A stretch of 64,000 nucleotides of DNA from Megascapheus bottae (taxonomy: Eukaryota; Chordata; Mammalia; Rodentia; Geomyidae), in the NCBI GenBank assembly GCA_024803745.1, contig JANJXV010000002.1, forward strand, positions 39,329,757 to 39,393,756, read 5' to 3'. Positions 11,891-23,906 of this stretch are shown here, piece by piece. Below the pieces are notes generated by a model. That model was not told the origin of the DNA. It did no database searches and saw only the letters and a program-made list of their open reading frames with translations. Numbering within the stretch: position 1 is the stretch's first letter; each line of letters begins with the position of its first letter. Both the position numbers and the translations under genes were made by a program.

Positions 11891-12249
11891 AAGAAATGTG
11901 TCTGAATCTCAACTACAGTATGACACAGGAGGACTCAAAATATCCACAGTTGTTGAAATGGCATGATTGCTCATACATAGGGTATCAATGTGAATTTCCA
12001 GCTGTGACCCAAGGCCGATGGGGGGAAAAAAACGAATTGAGGGATATTAAGGCACTTAGTTATCTGTACTAATTCCTATGTATATATATAAATATTTCAA
12101 AATAAAGAGCTTAAAACTTAGATCAAAATATTGAAGAATTTTTAACTAAGAAGAAAAGCTTCCAAAAAAGCACAAATATCTCAAATTACTTTACAAAAGA
12201 TTATAGTTGTCAATGAGAAAAATTTTTGTCAACAAAGACCATTCCTGTG

Positions 12250-12345
12250 GGGTAACAGTGTCTCAAGGCTATAATCATAGCAACTCAAGAGGCTCAGAGC
12301 TGAGAACCAGGGTTTGAAGTCAGCCCCTGTAAATAAATCCAAGAG
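12250..12345 (+). mobile_element. SINE head fragment, B1-like
   Basis: 'gtgtctcaaggctataatca' followed by 'actcaagaggctcagagctg' and 'gggtttgaagtcagccc' match the B1-like head only. It ends near the linker. Confidence 0.6.
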
Positions 12346-12737
12346 ATTACTATAATATGTAAAACGTTTATTACTCATTAGTAATCAAAGAAATGGTCTG
12401 TATAACAGATAGAATTCTACTTTTTATTATTCAATTAGTATTTAATTTCTAGGACTGAAACATTATATTTTCACCTATTATTTTGTTCACCTATTCATGG
12501 TATCTGCCCAGAGGCTCCTGACTCTCTCCATCTTTAAAATCTGGTCTCTGTTTTTTCAGTAGGTTTCATTATTGATAATCTTCACTGAGTTTAAGAAATT
12601 AGGTGATGTATTTAATTATAAAATTGAAGTAATTTGAAAGACATTGTATAAGTTCATTCTTTGTGAACGATTTTGCAAATATTTTGAATCTTTCACATGT
12701 GTGAACATTTCATATGTATTGATTTAATTTTGTTTTA

Positions 12738-12925
12738 TTACTGGCGACCAGGATTGAAATTAGTATTTAGGACATTCTGTTACTTTAGCTACATCCCAGC
12801 CATTTTTGCTTTATTAACTTGTCTTTTCAAATAAGGTCTTGCCTTTTTGTCAAGGTCAACTGCTGTCTTTCTACTTATTGATTCTGTTCAACTGGGATTA
12901 CAACTATGGACCACAATACACAATT
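12738..12925 (-). mobile_element. SINE, older B1-dID-like element
   Basis: The plus strand reads 'accaggattgaaattagtat', 'tagctacatcccagcc', a T-rich spacer, then 'caactgggattacaactatg'. Reversed, this is a B1-type head followed by an ID-type tail, the layout of the B1-dID/MEN family known from squirrel-related and castorimorph rodents. It differs from the Geo-tailed SINEs. Confidence 0.5.
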
Positions 12926-13316
12926 TATTGGTTGACATAGGATCTGGCTCCCCTTTTTTTCTTTCAAAGCTGCACTTCACACAAGGTTCTCCTAATTGTT
13001 ACCTCTTGTATAGTAAAATTATAAAGGTGCAACACAATTTCCATCTATATGTGCTTTTCCATCTAATGTGCTTTCATATTTTTAACTTCTTTTCTGGAAT
13101 CTATTTATTACTGTCTTCCACAAAGTATATTAGGCATATTCAACTGTATTTGTTCTTATACTATTTCCAAGATGTTTAGTAATTTTGTTAGAATTATTTT
13201 ATCTTATATTTCATATCAATGCTCTCACAGTTCATTCTCTGTCATTTTTAGCATTTTTCTACATCGGTGAAATTTCAACTTTGGAGTTAAAAAATTGCAG
13301 AAGAACTTTGTTTGCA

Positions 13317-13555
13317 TGAGGTTATCTTATATTGTTACAGTATCTCACTTTGTTATCTGATACATCAGATATATTTATATTTGGTTATTTGAAATTGGAT
13401 AGGGAAAGGGGGAAAACAAGATGAGGGTGGTGGGGAGGGAAATGGGGACCAAGACATGTGAAAGGGTATAAATGTATGTGAATTAATGCACCTACTATCT
13501 GGCAAATATCATGTAACCCTTCTATTAATTACAATAAAAAATATATGAAAAAAAG
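13317..13555 (+). mobile_element. L1 3' UTR fragment, younger lineage
   Basis: It covers only the last ~240 bp: 'ttgttacagtatctcacttt', the G-rich tract (13,401-13,441), 'caccta(c)tatctggc' and 'cccttctattaattacaata' plus a short A tail. It is severely 5'-truncated. Confidence 0.9.
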
Positions 13556-13559
13556 AATT

Positions 13560-14484
13560 ACCTAGCTTTTTTTTCTTTCTGCAGCCAATAGAAATTGGTA
13601 AACCCAGAAATAATTGTCATGAAGAATCAGATCATTGTCTGATCTCATTCTCTAAAGCTCCACAAGCCACCTGAAAGTTTTTGGTGCATAATCCCCCACT
13701 ATCAAACTCTGCATTTTGAAACAAATGCATAATTCTCCATACATCTTTTGGCAGAATCTAATTCACGTTCCTCCAAAGTTAGATTCAGTCACCTTCAAGT
13801 ATTTCCATTTGACCTTCCGGGCATTTTGCTCCCTAACTTCAAAAACTGTGCCACTCGCAAACAACTTACTTCTACCTAATGTATGATTAAGTTTTTTTAG
13901 TACAATGTTTGATGTTTATAAGCAAGAAATGTTATCATTATTTTTTTTCATTTTTATAAAATTTCTAATGTTGTAAGAAACATCCCAAACCCAACTTTTG
14001 TTGGGATTTAGAAATTAAGTTTCTCAACTTCTTTCCTATCAGCCCTTTGGTCTGACCTATTTTCTTCTACAATCTCTAAAATCAACTTTTTGGGGGCAGA
14101 AAAGGAAAATTTAGTTTAGCTTCTTGTATGGAAAGCAAATTGGTCCCCAAAACAAGCATTTCCTTTTGGACAAATTCCAAAACTCAGTAGACCACTTTGT
14201 TGCTGTTCTGTTCCATGAATAAAGTGATAAGCAGCTTCTCCAGAAGTCATCCAAGGACAAGCCATATACTCTGGGATCTGGGCCTGGCTTATCTATGCAG
14301 ACCTATGCACACATATGAGTGACCATGCATCCTCTACCCTCAATTCTCCACATTTGACCAGAAATCAATATGTGTACTTAAGAAAACAGCTGTATATGTA
14401 TGGCAATTCTATATTCCCATGGGCTCCTTTTGGTTCTCTGACTTTAATCATATCTCTTCATTTGGTGTATAAGAACAACTGGCT
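13560..14484. other. Unassigned sequence
   Basis: A good polypyrimidine/AG acceptor occurs at 13,566-13,582, but there is no compatible open frame with a donor. No repeat recognised. CpGs at 13,773 and 13,856 are unremarkable. Confidence 0.4.
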
Positions 14485-14705
14485 AGCAAAATGTAATCCT
14501 AGTTACTCAAGAGACTGAGAAACAAGGATCATGGTTCAAAGCCAGCCAGAGCACAAAAGTCCATGAGACACATCTCCAATTAACCACCAAAAAACCAAAA
14601 GTGGCACTGTGGTTCAAGTGATAGAGCAGTAGCCTTGAGCTGAGGAACTCGGGGACAGTACCCAGGCCCAGAATTCAAGAAACACAAGGAGGAAAAAAAG
14701 AAAAA
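14485..14705 (+). mobile_element. SINE, B1-headed with Geo-like module
   Basis: The head is partial ('aatcctagttactcaagaga'). The linker ('gagacacatctccaattaac') and right module ('gtggcactgtggttcaagtg' to 'aggcccagaattcaag') are clear. It ends in an A/G-rich tail. Confidence 0.85.
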
Positions 14706-15545
14706 TTGACCCAATCTAAACTGATTGAGAGTGCTGAACTTTGGGCCTGGGGTCATAAAACTAGTTTCAGCATCATCCATTCATTATATTTATAGTAAAA
14801 ATAATTTCCCCTGTATATGTAGATAATTTTTATAGACAAATGGATTAATTAAAGCCAAGCATTTTTTGCTTCTTTTATGCCATTTAAAATAAGGTTTCTG
14901 CAGGACAATGAGTTTGCAATGTCATGCTTACCATGAGTATAAAAAATACAACAAAAAGATATATTCTTCCATTTGCAAAATGGTGTAGTATAGAATAAAG
15001 CAAAACAGGCTAAAAATTACACTGTGATAGTTCCTGCTCATTGTTGATAAAACTACCCTAAAACAAAATGCAAAATAATATTACAAGTTAATACCCCTGT
15101 GCATTATCTGAGAAAGCAAACCTATTATATGAAAAGTCTGTATTTCTGCATGCTGAGTGAATTTACCAGTAAAATGTTGTCATCATGCTCTATTGCAAGG
15201 ATAGACATTAGCATTATGTATTGAAATCAAATCAATGGTCAATATAGATTAAATATTGATGGAAGTTGACACACAGTATATTTGTGTTATCATTCCACCT
15301 CTGTTACTGCTACCCATTCCTCATACCTTATAAAGCTTTGAGCATAAGTTTCAAGTGAATAAAAACAAGCTTAAGGCCAAAGGGTGAAAAACCAATATTG
15401 GAATTAGAAGCAGTATTAAAAACAGTGATTTAGTGAGCTGATTCATAGAGCATTATGTATCTGATAGCAAGAAACATGACAGAACATAGCCCATACCGAA
15501 AAAAAAAACAAGTATTTCCAGATATCCCAGACTGCTTGTGAATAT
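14706..15545. other. Unassigned sequence
   Basis: 840 bp with no recognised repeat or exon. Confidence 0.5.
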
Positions 15546-15546
15546 C

Positions 15547-15737
15547 TTTTTGCCAGTCTTGGGCTTGAGCTCAGAGCCTGAGCATTGCCCTTGGACTTTC
15601 TCGAGGCTAGAGCTCTACCACTTGAGCCTCAGCACCACTTCTGATTTTTTTCTATGCATGTGGTACCGAGGAATCCAACCCAGGTTTTCATCCATGCTAG
15701 GAAAGCACTCTACCACTAGGTCAAACTCCTGGCCATA
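15547..15737 (-). mobile_element. SINE, IDL-Geo-like, full length
   Basis: On the plus strand it begins TTTTTGCCAGTCTTGGGCTTG and ends AACTCCTGGCC, the exact reverse layout of the ID-like head plus Geo-like module. The 66-codon plus frame over it is antisense SINE. Confidence 0.93.
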
Positions 15738-16139
15738 AATGAGATTTTTTTAAAAGGGAAATATAGAAAAGAGAGAAGGTAGGAGAGATCTTGCTCTTCA
15801 GGCCTTGTAATAATTGATTTTGCATGTTTCCATGAACATTATTTTCATATGGGATACAGCATATGAGACTCATTTTATCTTGCACATATTTGAGTAATTC
15901 TATTAATTGCTAAAATAAGTTTGGTAACTTGAAGCAGAATATATAGATTCATTTTTAGTGCTTATCTTTATGTTATTTTTACTTTTCATTAACAAGTACA
16001 CATATAGTCCTAAGTAAACAATTTAATTTAGTATTTCACAATACTGTAAGTGATGGCTGGGGAAAACATTGAAAGAAGTGATACAGCTACTTAAGTGTAC
16101 AGCTACTTAAACATAATAAAAAAGATAGTAAAAGAAAAT

Positions 16140-16345
16140 AGAACTAGGCCTATTGATAGAGTGCTTGCCTAGTATTAACAAAGACCGAGATTTGATTCCT
16201 TGGTACCACATACACAGAAAAAAGCCAGAAATGGTACTGTGGTTCAAGTGGTAGAGTGCTATCCTTCAGAAACCCCAAGTACAGTGCCCAGGTTCTGAGT
16301 TCAAGACCTGTGATGGGCAAAAGAAAGAAAAAAGAAAAGAAAACA
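16140..16345 (+). mobile_element. SINE, IDL-Geo-like, 5' end missing
   Basis: It lacks the first ~12 bp of the ID head and starts at 'actaggcctattgatagagt'. The right module is complete ('tggtactgtggttcaagtgg' to 'gacctgtgatgggcaa') and is followed by an AAAGAAA-type tail. Confidence 0.85.
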
Positions 16346-16873
16346 GAATTGGGCAGTAGCAAATTAGACTAATAGATTTCAAACTTATCAACTGGATGAA
16401 GTTAAGGGACAAGATTTATAAGAAAAAAGATTTTAAATTTTAATTAATTGAGCACTTCAGTGTTCCTATGTTTAATATAATGTAGGCATGTACATGATCT
16501 TTAACATATACTCAGTTTTTGTCAGAATGTTAATATATGTGAATGTACTTTGCATTCTCAATTTAAGCAAATAAATATGCATCTAAACCTTATCTCGCTT
16601 GAATACCATTTATACCTCAAAGACTTAAAATTTAGGACTTGTGGTTTCTAAGTTGATGCTCCATTTATCCTTGTATTTTCTGCTTTGGCATCCACAAGAA
16701 TTTGAATATGAATATGCCTTTCTCTTTATCCATATTGTGTGCATTCCAAATACATTTGCTCTTCATAATGTAAGTTCAAGCCGATGAAGGTAAAACACCA
16801 ACATCTTAACTGTGAGTGTAGAAGTATTTTTTTCCCAGAAATTTTGAAATCCCCTCATTACCCTTACTTACAG
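16346..16873. other. Unassigned sequence 5' of the candidate exon
   Basis: No repeat recognised. The last 50 bp form the pyrimidine-rich approach ('cccctcattacccttactta' then cag) to the candidate exon at 16,874. Confidence 0.45.
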
Positions 16874-17029
16874 ACATAAAATGGACCGAGGGCGAAACTT
16901 ATTTGCACAGCTTTATTCAACAGTCAGGGAAAGTATTTGTAACCAATTATTCTGTTGCAGGTTTCACAGATCAAGATGCATTATATTCAGAAACTGCTTT
17001 TTCAAATGACATCTCTCTTGTACCATTAC
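16874..17029 (+). CDS. Candidate internal coding exon, product unknown
   Basis: A 156 bp segment is bounded by an AG acceptor (cttacttacag at 16,863-16,873) and a consensus donor (GTAAGTAT from 17,030). It is open in the frame that begins with two bases of a split codon and ends with one base of the next, so it is a symmetric phase 1-1 exon. The ~51 encoded residues start IKWTEGETYLHSFIQQSG and end SETAFSNDISLVPL. The mix of charged, aromatic and small residues looks like folded protein rather than translated AT-rich spacer. Two CpGs (16,886 and 16,893) survive in otherwise CpG-poor DNA. Phase 1-1 exons are common in extracellular module proteins, but I do not recognise this one. The frame stays open from about 16,825 to the TAA at about 17,057, so chance cannot be excluded, nor can a skipped or pseudo-exon. 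No partner exon was found on this strand. Confidence 0.4.
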
Positions 17030-18975
17030 GTAAGTATAATAGAAAGAAAAACCTTTAAAAGTACTCAAGAAATCCATGTATTCAAAATATCCTGGGATCA
17101 AAAACTAAGAAGAAAGGGGCATGTACTTGGATGAGTCTTTATTTACTTTCTGCAGTAACCAGGGAGATTATTGAAAATTGTTCATTTCTGATTTGGTCAT
17201 TGCTTTTCCTAATTTCTTTTGAAATATTTTAAGAAATTATTTAAATTTCCAGACTTCTTTATCAAACCTAAGGCATCATTCCCTATTGAAGCTAATTTGC
17301 ATTTTCTTGGTACAACAAAAACAACTGAAAAGGTATTTTCAGGTTTGTTATGAAAAATCACCAATCTGCCTACAAGAAAATAAGATGCTTGGGCCTTCAT
17401 ACTATGCATGGATTTGGGTGTATCTAACAATAACATCAACCAAGTTCACTGCTCGTTCAAGTAACGGGGCCCCCTGAAATAAAATTGACCTGCAAATACA
17501 AAATTGGCATAGTTTTAGGTTCATTTTATTTAATAGAGTTAAGTTGTAGATGTCGCTTTGTCTAGTATGTACAATATGTAACTCCTTTCCAAACAATCAG
17601 TCCACTCAATGTCTCATCAGTTATCATCTATACTTTTAGCACATGTTCTGCGTTTCCCTGTAGTACCGTGGAAACATAATTTTAGTCAGGGATCTTTCTG
17701 TATATAAACTATTTTCTACACTTTATATGAAATTATTCTTACCAATTGTTCCCTCTGCATACTTCCTTATTATTTTCTGCATTGTTAGTACTAGATGGCA
17801 TAAAATATTATATGGTAAAACTGTTTAAATGATACTTACTAGGAAATGTTCTCATATATAAAGTCTATATGAATCTAAAATTTGAATTCATTGGCAAGTT
17901 ATTTTATCAAATTTAGCATCAAACACACAACACCCTTTATAACAACAATTTTCCAAATGGAGGAATGTCATAATTTGAATGAGTATTATCCTTCATGCTG
18001 ATAGGTGAAATTAATGAAATAATTAAAAAGCCATAAGATGCAAATGAAGAGTGTCAGAAGACACCAACAAGATGGAAAAAATATTATTGGTATGATAATG
18101 TGACTACCACAATAAAAATACCTTTCTCCAATGTCAAGTTGCATTCATAGAGCTGAAACCTATTTTCCAGGTAGTTAGTATAATTTGTTTAATATTCTGG
18201 TGCCAACCAACATTATGATACAACATGATTTCCATTTTCTCTTAAAGAAATCCAGCCATATAACCACATATAGGAAATTTCTGAAGAAATTCCATAATTC
18301 TGCCATATTTTCTGTGAAGATACCTTCAGATATAAAAGCTGAGATATCAGCAAATAAGGCAATACCAAGTACATGGTCACAATACCATGATAGGAATGAT
18401 TGTTTCCTTTTAGAAAAGTCCCATTATAATGCATCCATATTATTACATAACATTCCTTACTATTATACATAGCCACTGTTTTTTAAGTTTCCTAGTATTA
18501 ATACTTAATAGAAAACTACAAGATAAAGATGCAGAACCATCAAATTTTAGAGTAGTAATATTTAGAGAGGGAAACAAGTTTTATTCAGAAAATTTTCAAT
18601 TAAATATTCCCATCACCCCAAAGTACTAATTATCTCCCAAACATGTTATTGACTTTGGAAAATTTTCAGAAAGACATACTTACCCTTTAATGAGAATATA
18701 TTCTATGTTAAGAAGAGATTTTTCCAGCAGGAAACAATAGGGTTTCTGATATCCTTACATTAATGACAAGGGAAATGAATAGTTCTGTGGTATTAGGAAA
18801 CTACAAAGAAAGAACCAGAGGTGGCACAAATCTTTGTTGTATTAGTCCAGTTCCCATTCTTTTATGAACCTTTTCTTTTTCTTCTCTGGTTTGAATTCTC
18901 TTGAGTACCACTACTGCTTTCCACCATGAGAGGCCATATAAACTACGTGTGTTTGATTTAAACTTTTCCTTTATT
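17030..18975. other. Unassigned sequence 3' of the candidate exon
   Basis: 1.9 kb with no recognised repeat or second exon. Frames at 17,209-17,596 and 18,185-18,629 lie on both strands, overlap one another and have AT-driven composition. 18,840-18,945 is pyrimidine-rich and vaguely LTR-like, but too weak to call. Confidence 0.4.
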
Positions 18976-18984
18976 TACTCCACT

Positions 18985-19173
18985 TCTGCCATTCCTGGGC
19001 CTTGAGCTCATGGCCTGAAAACTGTCCTTGAACTTTCTCAAGGCTAGAACTCTATCACTTGAGCCACAGCACCACCTCTGGCTTTTTTCTATGTATGTGG
19101 TACTGGGGAATCAAACTCGGGTCTTCCTGCATGCTAGGCAAGCACTCCACGACTAGGTCACACTCCAGCCATA
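18985..19173 (-). mobile_element. SINE, IDL-Geo-like, full length
   Basis: The plus strand runs 'cattcctgggccttgagctc' to 'cactccacgactaggtcaca' then 'ctccagcc'. The complement gives the ID-like head with both pol III boxes and the complete right module. Confidence 0.92.
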
Positions 19174-19377
19174 TTTATTCCATTTTGGATGAAATATTAA
19201 TTGCCAGTTAAATTCTGTAGCTTAAAGTATACAGAAAATATGAAGCCAATTAGATAATGTAAGTGACTAAAGTTCTAAAACATTCATTAATTTGCAACTC
19301 TAATTTATTAGGCCAAGAAGTAAGAATTGCTATCAACAATGGAAATTCTCTCCAATCCATGTCTAGACAAGAAATAT

Positions 19378-19668
19378 GTGATTGTTGTTTTTAATGTACC
19401 CCATCATTTCTCATCTCCTTTGTTGTCCCTTGATTATTCTCATATTGTTACAGTATCTTACCTTGTTATCTGGTACATTATATACATGTTTAGTTGAAAT
19501 AGGATAGGGTCGATGAGAAAACAAGATGAAGGTAAGGAGTTGGGGGAGAAAATGGGGACAAAAATCATGAGAAGGGATATCAATGTTTGTGAGTAATGTA
19601 CCTTCTATCTGGCAAATATAATGTAGCCTTTCTATTAATTACAATAAAAATATATTAATAAAGGAAAA
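19378..19668 (+). mobile_element. L1 3' UTR fragment, younger lineage
   Basis: It begins 'gattgttgtttttaatgtac' and runs through 'attgttacagtatcttacct', a reduced G-rich tract and 'ctattaattacaataaaaat'. It is somewhat more diverged than the other short copies. Confidence 0.85.
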
Positions 19669-19871
19669 AAGAAAACAATTTTCTTCTTTATTTCAGTGAG
19701 ATCCAGTCTGGAAAACAGTATACAAGATATGGATTTGTTGAAAAACTGAATAAAAGAAGCACTTTTCTGAAATTATGATCTACACACATTTATTAAAACT
19801 TGGGAAAAGATCATTTTTTTATTCTTTCTACACACACAGGTTCACTTTTACATCTTAAGAATGTGGTTGTT

Positions 19872-20055
19872 GGGGCTAAGAGTTTGGTCTAGTAGTTGAG
19901 TGATTGGCTATCATGGACACAGACCCAGATTTGAGTCCTTGGTACCACAAACATAGAAAAAGCTGGAAGTGGTGCTGTGGTTCAAGTGGCAGAGCTCTAG
20001 CATTGAGAAAGCCCAAGGACAGTGCTCAGGCCTGAAAAAAAGAAAGAAAAGAAAG
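19872..20055 (+). mobile_element. SINE, IDL-Geo-like, 3' shortened
   Basis: The head is diverged ('gggctaagagtttggtctag'). The right module stops at 'gtgctcaggcctg' and goes straight into GAAAAAAAGAAAG, losing the usual final ~20 bp before the tail. Confidence 0.87.
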
Positions 20056-20069
20056 TGTTTTTTTTAACA

Positions 20070-20397
20070 TACAATGTGAAGTTATTTCTTTACTCCTTTT
20101 TAAAGTTATCACTTTATGGATTAGACCCTGTTGGTGTTGCATCTGCACCTGGTATATTGTACATACATTTATTTGTTTATTTGAATTAAGGAAGGGAAGG
20201 GGAAAAAAGATGATGAGACAAAGGACAAAAGGTAATCCAATGCAACAGTGATATTCACAAGACAATATATTAGAAATGAACTTTACAACTTGGGAGGGAG
20301 TGAGGGGAGAAGCAATGTTCAAGAAGTAATGCACTCACTACGTTACGAATGTAACTGTCAGCCCTCCATATATTACCCTGGCAATACAATACAATAA
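20070..20397 (+). mobile_element. L1 3' UTR fragment, older type
   Basis: It contains 'ctggtatattgtacatacat', a purine-rich block (20,190-20,215 and 20,290-20,312), 'aagtaatgcactcactac', 'cagccctccatatattaccc' and a terminal ATACAATAAAAA. The 102-codon minus frame here is antisense. Confidence 0.7.
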
Positions 20398-20429
20398 AAA
20401 AGCAAGGGTGAGAGTGGCATAGCTTTTAT

Positions 20430-20910
20430 CCTTTCTTTCCTTTTTATTATTATCTAGGTATTGTATAGAGGGATTACAGTTAAATTCACCAGATAGTAGA
20501 TGCATTACTTCTTACACATTGATGCCCCTTCTTATGGTTTTGTCCCCATCTCCCTTCCTCACCTCCTTCCAAACATCTTTTCTCCCTCTATCCTTTCTTA
20601 CTTCAGATAAACAAATAAACATATACAATAAAAAGTTAGATACAGTAACAATATGAGATTAACCAAAGGACAACAAAGGAGAAGATAAATAACATAGTAC
20701 ATTAAGAACAACAATCACTCAGGATAAAGCTCTTGTTTCCATATCCTGGAGATCCTTTCATTTAGTCTCGTCCTATATGACCTGATGTACCTAGGTTTTG
20801 AGCTATTATAATCGTCTGTTCAGAGAGTCCTAGATGTGTAGTAATTATTACAAATGAGGGAAACCAATGAGCCTGTGTTCCTTTGGGTTTGGCTTACTAT
20901 CCTTTTAAAG
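20430..20910 (-). mobile_element. L1 3' end, younger-lineage relative
   Basis: The plus strand reads 'gattacagttaaattcacca', a C/T-rich block (complement of the G-rich tract) at 20,540-20,605, 'aaggacaacaaaggagaaga' and 'tgagggaaaccaatgagcct'. It is the complement of a 3' UTR plus the last ORF2 codons. It lies head to tail with the opposite-strand copy ending at 20,397. Confidence 0.85.
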
Positions 20911-21200
20911 CATGAGTGGTTGCATCATTGAGATGTTTGAGGCAAGACTTAACTTAGCATGGCTTTCAAAATAAAGAACTCAAGAGGTCTCCTAAAGTTG
21001 AGCTGTGTCTCAGCTCTGAGTATACAATATCAGCGTGCTGGTGAGTCTTGACCTTCTAAAAGGACCAGCCATGAAAAAGCAGTGGAAGAAAGATTGTGCA
21101 ACTATCTTAAAGAAATGAGAATGTTTCAATCACCATGTGAGGAAAACAATCCAGAATGCCACCACAGCAAGTGCCATGATGTTTTACCCAGATACCTTTT

Positions 21201-21390
21201 TTCTCTTCTTCCAGTCTTGGGGATTGAACTCAGAGCCTGAGTATTGTCCTTAGGCTTTCTCAAGGCAAGAGCTCTACCACTTGATCCACAGCTCCACTTT
21301 CAGTTTGTTCTATGTATGCGGTATTGAGGAATCGAACCCGTGCCTTTGTATATGCAGACAAGCACTCTACCTTTAGGCCACGCTCCCGAC
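21201..21390 (-). mobile_element. SINE, IDL-Geo-like, full length
   Basis: The plus strand runs 'cttccagtcttggggattga' to 'ggccacgctcccgac'. Imperfect flanking repeats 'cccagatacctttt' (21,187-21,200) and 'cccagattcctttc' (from about 21,392) look like a decayed target-site duplication. The 89-codon plus frame starting inside it is not a gene. Confidence 0.92.
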
Positions 21391-21617
21391 CCCCAGATTC
21401 CTTTCCAATGAATGAAAATCAATTACTACCCAGTGGAACTGGCTTCGCCAAAGGTTCTGCCAATGATTGCTACTACCATATTAAAAAAAAATCCGGTCAT
21501 CTCATCTCAACATGGGACAGGAAGGACTTTCTGTGGAGTCAGCTAATGTTTTCCATTTCCTTCCCTACCACTAGTGCTTAAAAGCAATTTTAATAAGCTG
21601 CAAGAATATTTGCTCTC

Positions 21618-21818
21618 TTTGGCCGGGAGTTTGGCCTAGTGGTAGAGTGCTTGCCGAGCATGCATGAAGACCTGGGTTTGATTCCTCGATACCACATACA
21701 TAGAAAAAAGCCAGAAATGGTGCTGTGGCTCAAGTGGTAGAGTGCTAGCCTTGAGAAAACCCAAGGACAGTGCTTAGGCCCTGAGCCCAAGCCCAGGACT
21801 GACAAAAAAAGAAAAGAA
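21618..21818 (+). mobile_element. SINE, IDL-Geo-like, with perfect 16 bp target duplication
   Basis: It starts GGCCGGGAGTTTGGCCTAG and ends 'cccaggactgacaaaaaaag'. AAGAATATTTGCTCTC occurs at 21,602-21,617 and again at 21,819-21,834, an unbroken target-site duplication typical of L1-mobilised SINEs and a sign of youth. Confidence 0.95.
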
Positions 21819-21834
21819 AAGAATATTTGCTCTC

Positions 21835-22895
21835 CAGGAAGGTCTGCTTCCTTCTGCCAGATATTTGAGGTTTATCAACAAATAGTAAAACGACAATGTT
21901 TCTGAGGCTAGGCTTGTATGTCCTTTTAAGATTTTTCCTACCACCCTGAAAGACCACAGGAAAGGAAAAAGAAAGAAGGAAGATGCAAATGTCCCTAGTT
22001 GATCCACCATAGAGATATCTGAACTACTCTTCCAAATTAGCAAGTATTTTCGGCTGTTTTTTTTCTCTTTAGAGCAAAGACAATGAGAATAATGCAAGAA
22101 ATGTTTGTCTGTAACTCCTACTAAAAATACTAGGAAGAAAGTTTTTCATAATAATTTAGACACTTAGAAAATAGTCTCATATGAATAGTATAAGTAGTTC
22201 CAGAATGAGGAATGTAATGGAGGTCTACTCCATGGATAAAAGTGCTGCAGGAGTCTTACGTATTCTCCTGCAAGATTGATATTGTTCATTCCACATGTGA
22301 AGTAAGTAAAGCTTATAAAGATTAAATCACTTGTTCAAAATCATCACATTGAGGAAGCATTTGAATAGCTTTATGATGCACAATCCAAGTTCTTTATGTA
22401 TATCATATTAAATATTAGAAGGGGCGAATACTTTCAAACTGGATTACATTTTCAGAAAGCATATTTTAATAATTAAAGAGTTCAGAAAGGCCAAATCTAT
22501 ACCTTCTCCAGGCTAGATTATGTAAACCTAATAATAGAAAACTTCCAGAGATTTTGCTATATCAAACATATGACTTATTTCCTTATAATCTAGACAATGG
22601 TATTAAGATGTATTTGGTAAAGATTGATTATAGTCCAGCTATAAGTATGAAAATGAATAAAATTTTATCTTCAGTCTTTCTTGCAAAGAAAAATACTATT
22701 GCATAAGAAAGGTCATATCTTGGACTGCAATCTGGACATTTCTTTTAGTCTGAGCCAGAAAATCCTTTGCCATGGTATCACAAAATATGAATTGCCTACT
22801 CTTGAAAGTATGCTTTTATTTATCTCATAGTGAAGTATTTTAATCTATGGACTTAGAAAAATAATGTTTTTTCCCTTTGTTTCTAGATTTTTGTA
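21835..22895. other. Unassigned sequence
   Basis: About 1 kb with no repeat or exon recognised. Confidence 0.5.
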
Positions 22896-22899
22896 ACAG

Positions 22900-22970
22900 C
22901 TTAGGTCTTAATCTCTGGGCCTGGATACTGTCCTTTCGCTTTGTCATTTCAGGCTGGCCGAGTATTGATA
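22900..22970 (-). mobile_element. Possible Geo-like SINE module fragment
   Basis: 'cttaatctctgggcctggat' then 'actgtcctttcgctttgtca' resembles the complement of the right SINE module ('gggcctgagcactgtccttggactttctca'). It is short and diverged. Confidence 0.35.
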
Positions 22971-23029
22971 AACTAAGATAAAAATGAATCAAGGCAGTTT
23001 TTCAGTACACCTTAATATTAACCTAAAAT

Positions 23030-23250
23030 CTCAGCTGAGGGTGGCTCAGGCCTCTACGCCGAGCTCCACAAGAGGCTGAGATCTGGGAATCATAGTTCAA
23101 ATCAGTAAAGATCAGGAGACTACAATCTCCAGTTAACCACCAAAAAGCCAGAAGTGGAGTTGAAACCATGGTTTTGTGTGTTAGAGCATTAACAAAACAA
23201 TGCAGGAACAGCATCAGGTCCGACTTCAAACCCTATGCCCTGCATAGATA
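23030..23250 (+). mobile_element. SINE, B1-headed with Geo-like module, degenerate
   Basis: 'ctgagggtggctcaggcctc', 'aggctgagatctgggaatca' and 'ccagttaaccaccaaaaagc' identify the head and linker. The right module is interrupted ('tgtgttagagcattaacaaa'). Confidence 0.75.
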
Positions 23251-23259
23251 CAAAAATAA

Positions 23260-23894
23260 ACTAATAACCTAATAATCTAAAATCTAAAACTTCTAAATAC
23301 CATGTGTTAAACAAAATAAACAAATTAGTTACTGTTGATTAACTCTTACTTAATCACCTCAACTGTCTGTTTATGTCTTTGAAAATAATGATTTAATTTG
23401 TCAAATTAATACCGCTAATGTTATCTGCTCACTCAGACAAAAGGACCAGCAAGTCATTACACTAATAATCAGTGCTGGGTAATTTGGTTATGAGTTGGGA
23501 AGTAGGAGATGATCTGGAAATATAGTGGGTTCTGCTTATCATAGGCCCTGGAACGTAGCCAAGGAAAGATCAAATAGGGTGAATCCTGAGCATTAGAATT
23601 TTGTCCTTGGCTCTCCCTTTACCTTTAGGGCCAAAAGTGTGACTGCTAAAAGGAGGTCTTAATTCTAGCTACCAGACAATGGACTACAATTATCTCATGA
23701 AGGTACATTAGTCTTATCTCTATGAACCTCTGCTGCTATCACAATACAATTGTCCTAACTGGACTGTACAATAGACCTAGAAGTCCAACACTGAACTATT
23801 GTAATTGATTATAGTTTAATATATTCCTAAATAATTTGAAGCAATTATTTGATTCTTGCAAGGTTATCTAAAATCTTGTTTTTGTTTCTCTCAG
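23260..23894. other. Unassigned sequence
   Basis: No repeat or exon recognised. 23,520-23,790 has a more even base composition and could be an old LTR or DNA transposon, but no diagnostic ends were found. Confidence 0.4.
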
Positions 23895-23906
23895 TCTATT
23901 TCTTCT

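Noticed and set aside
13566..13600. Good polypyrimidine acceptor followed by AATTG|GTAAAC
   Set aside because: The implied exon would be only about 13 bp and abuts an L1 tail.
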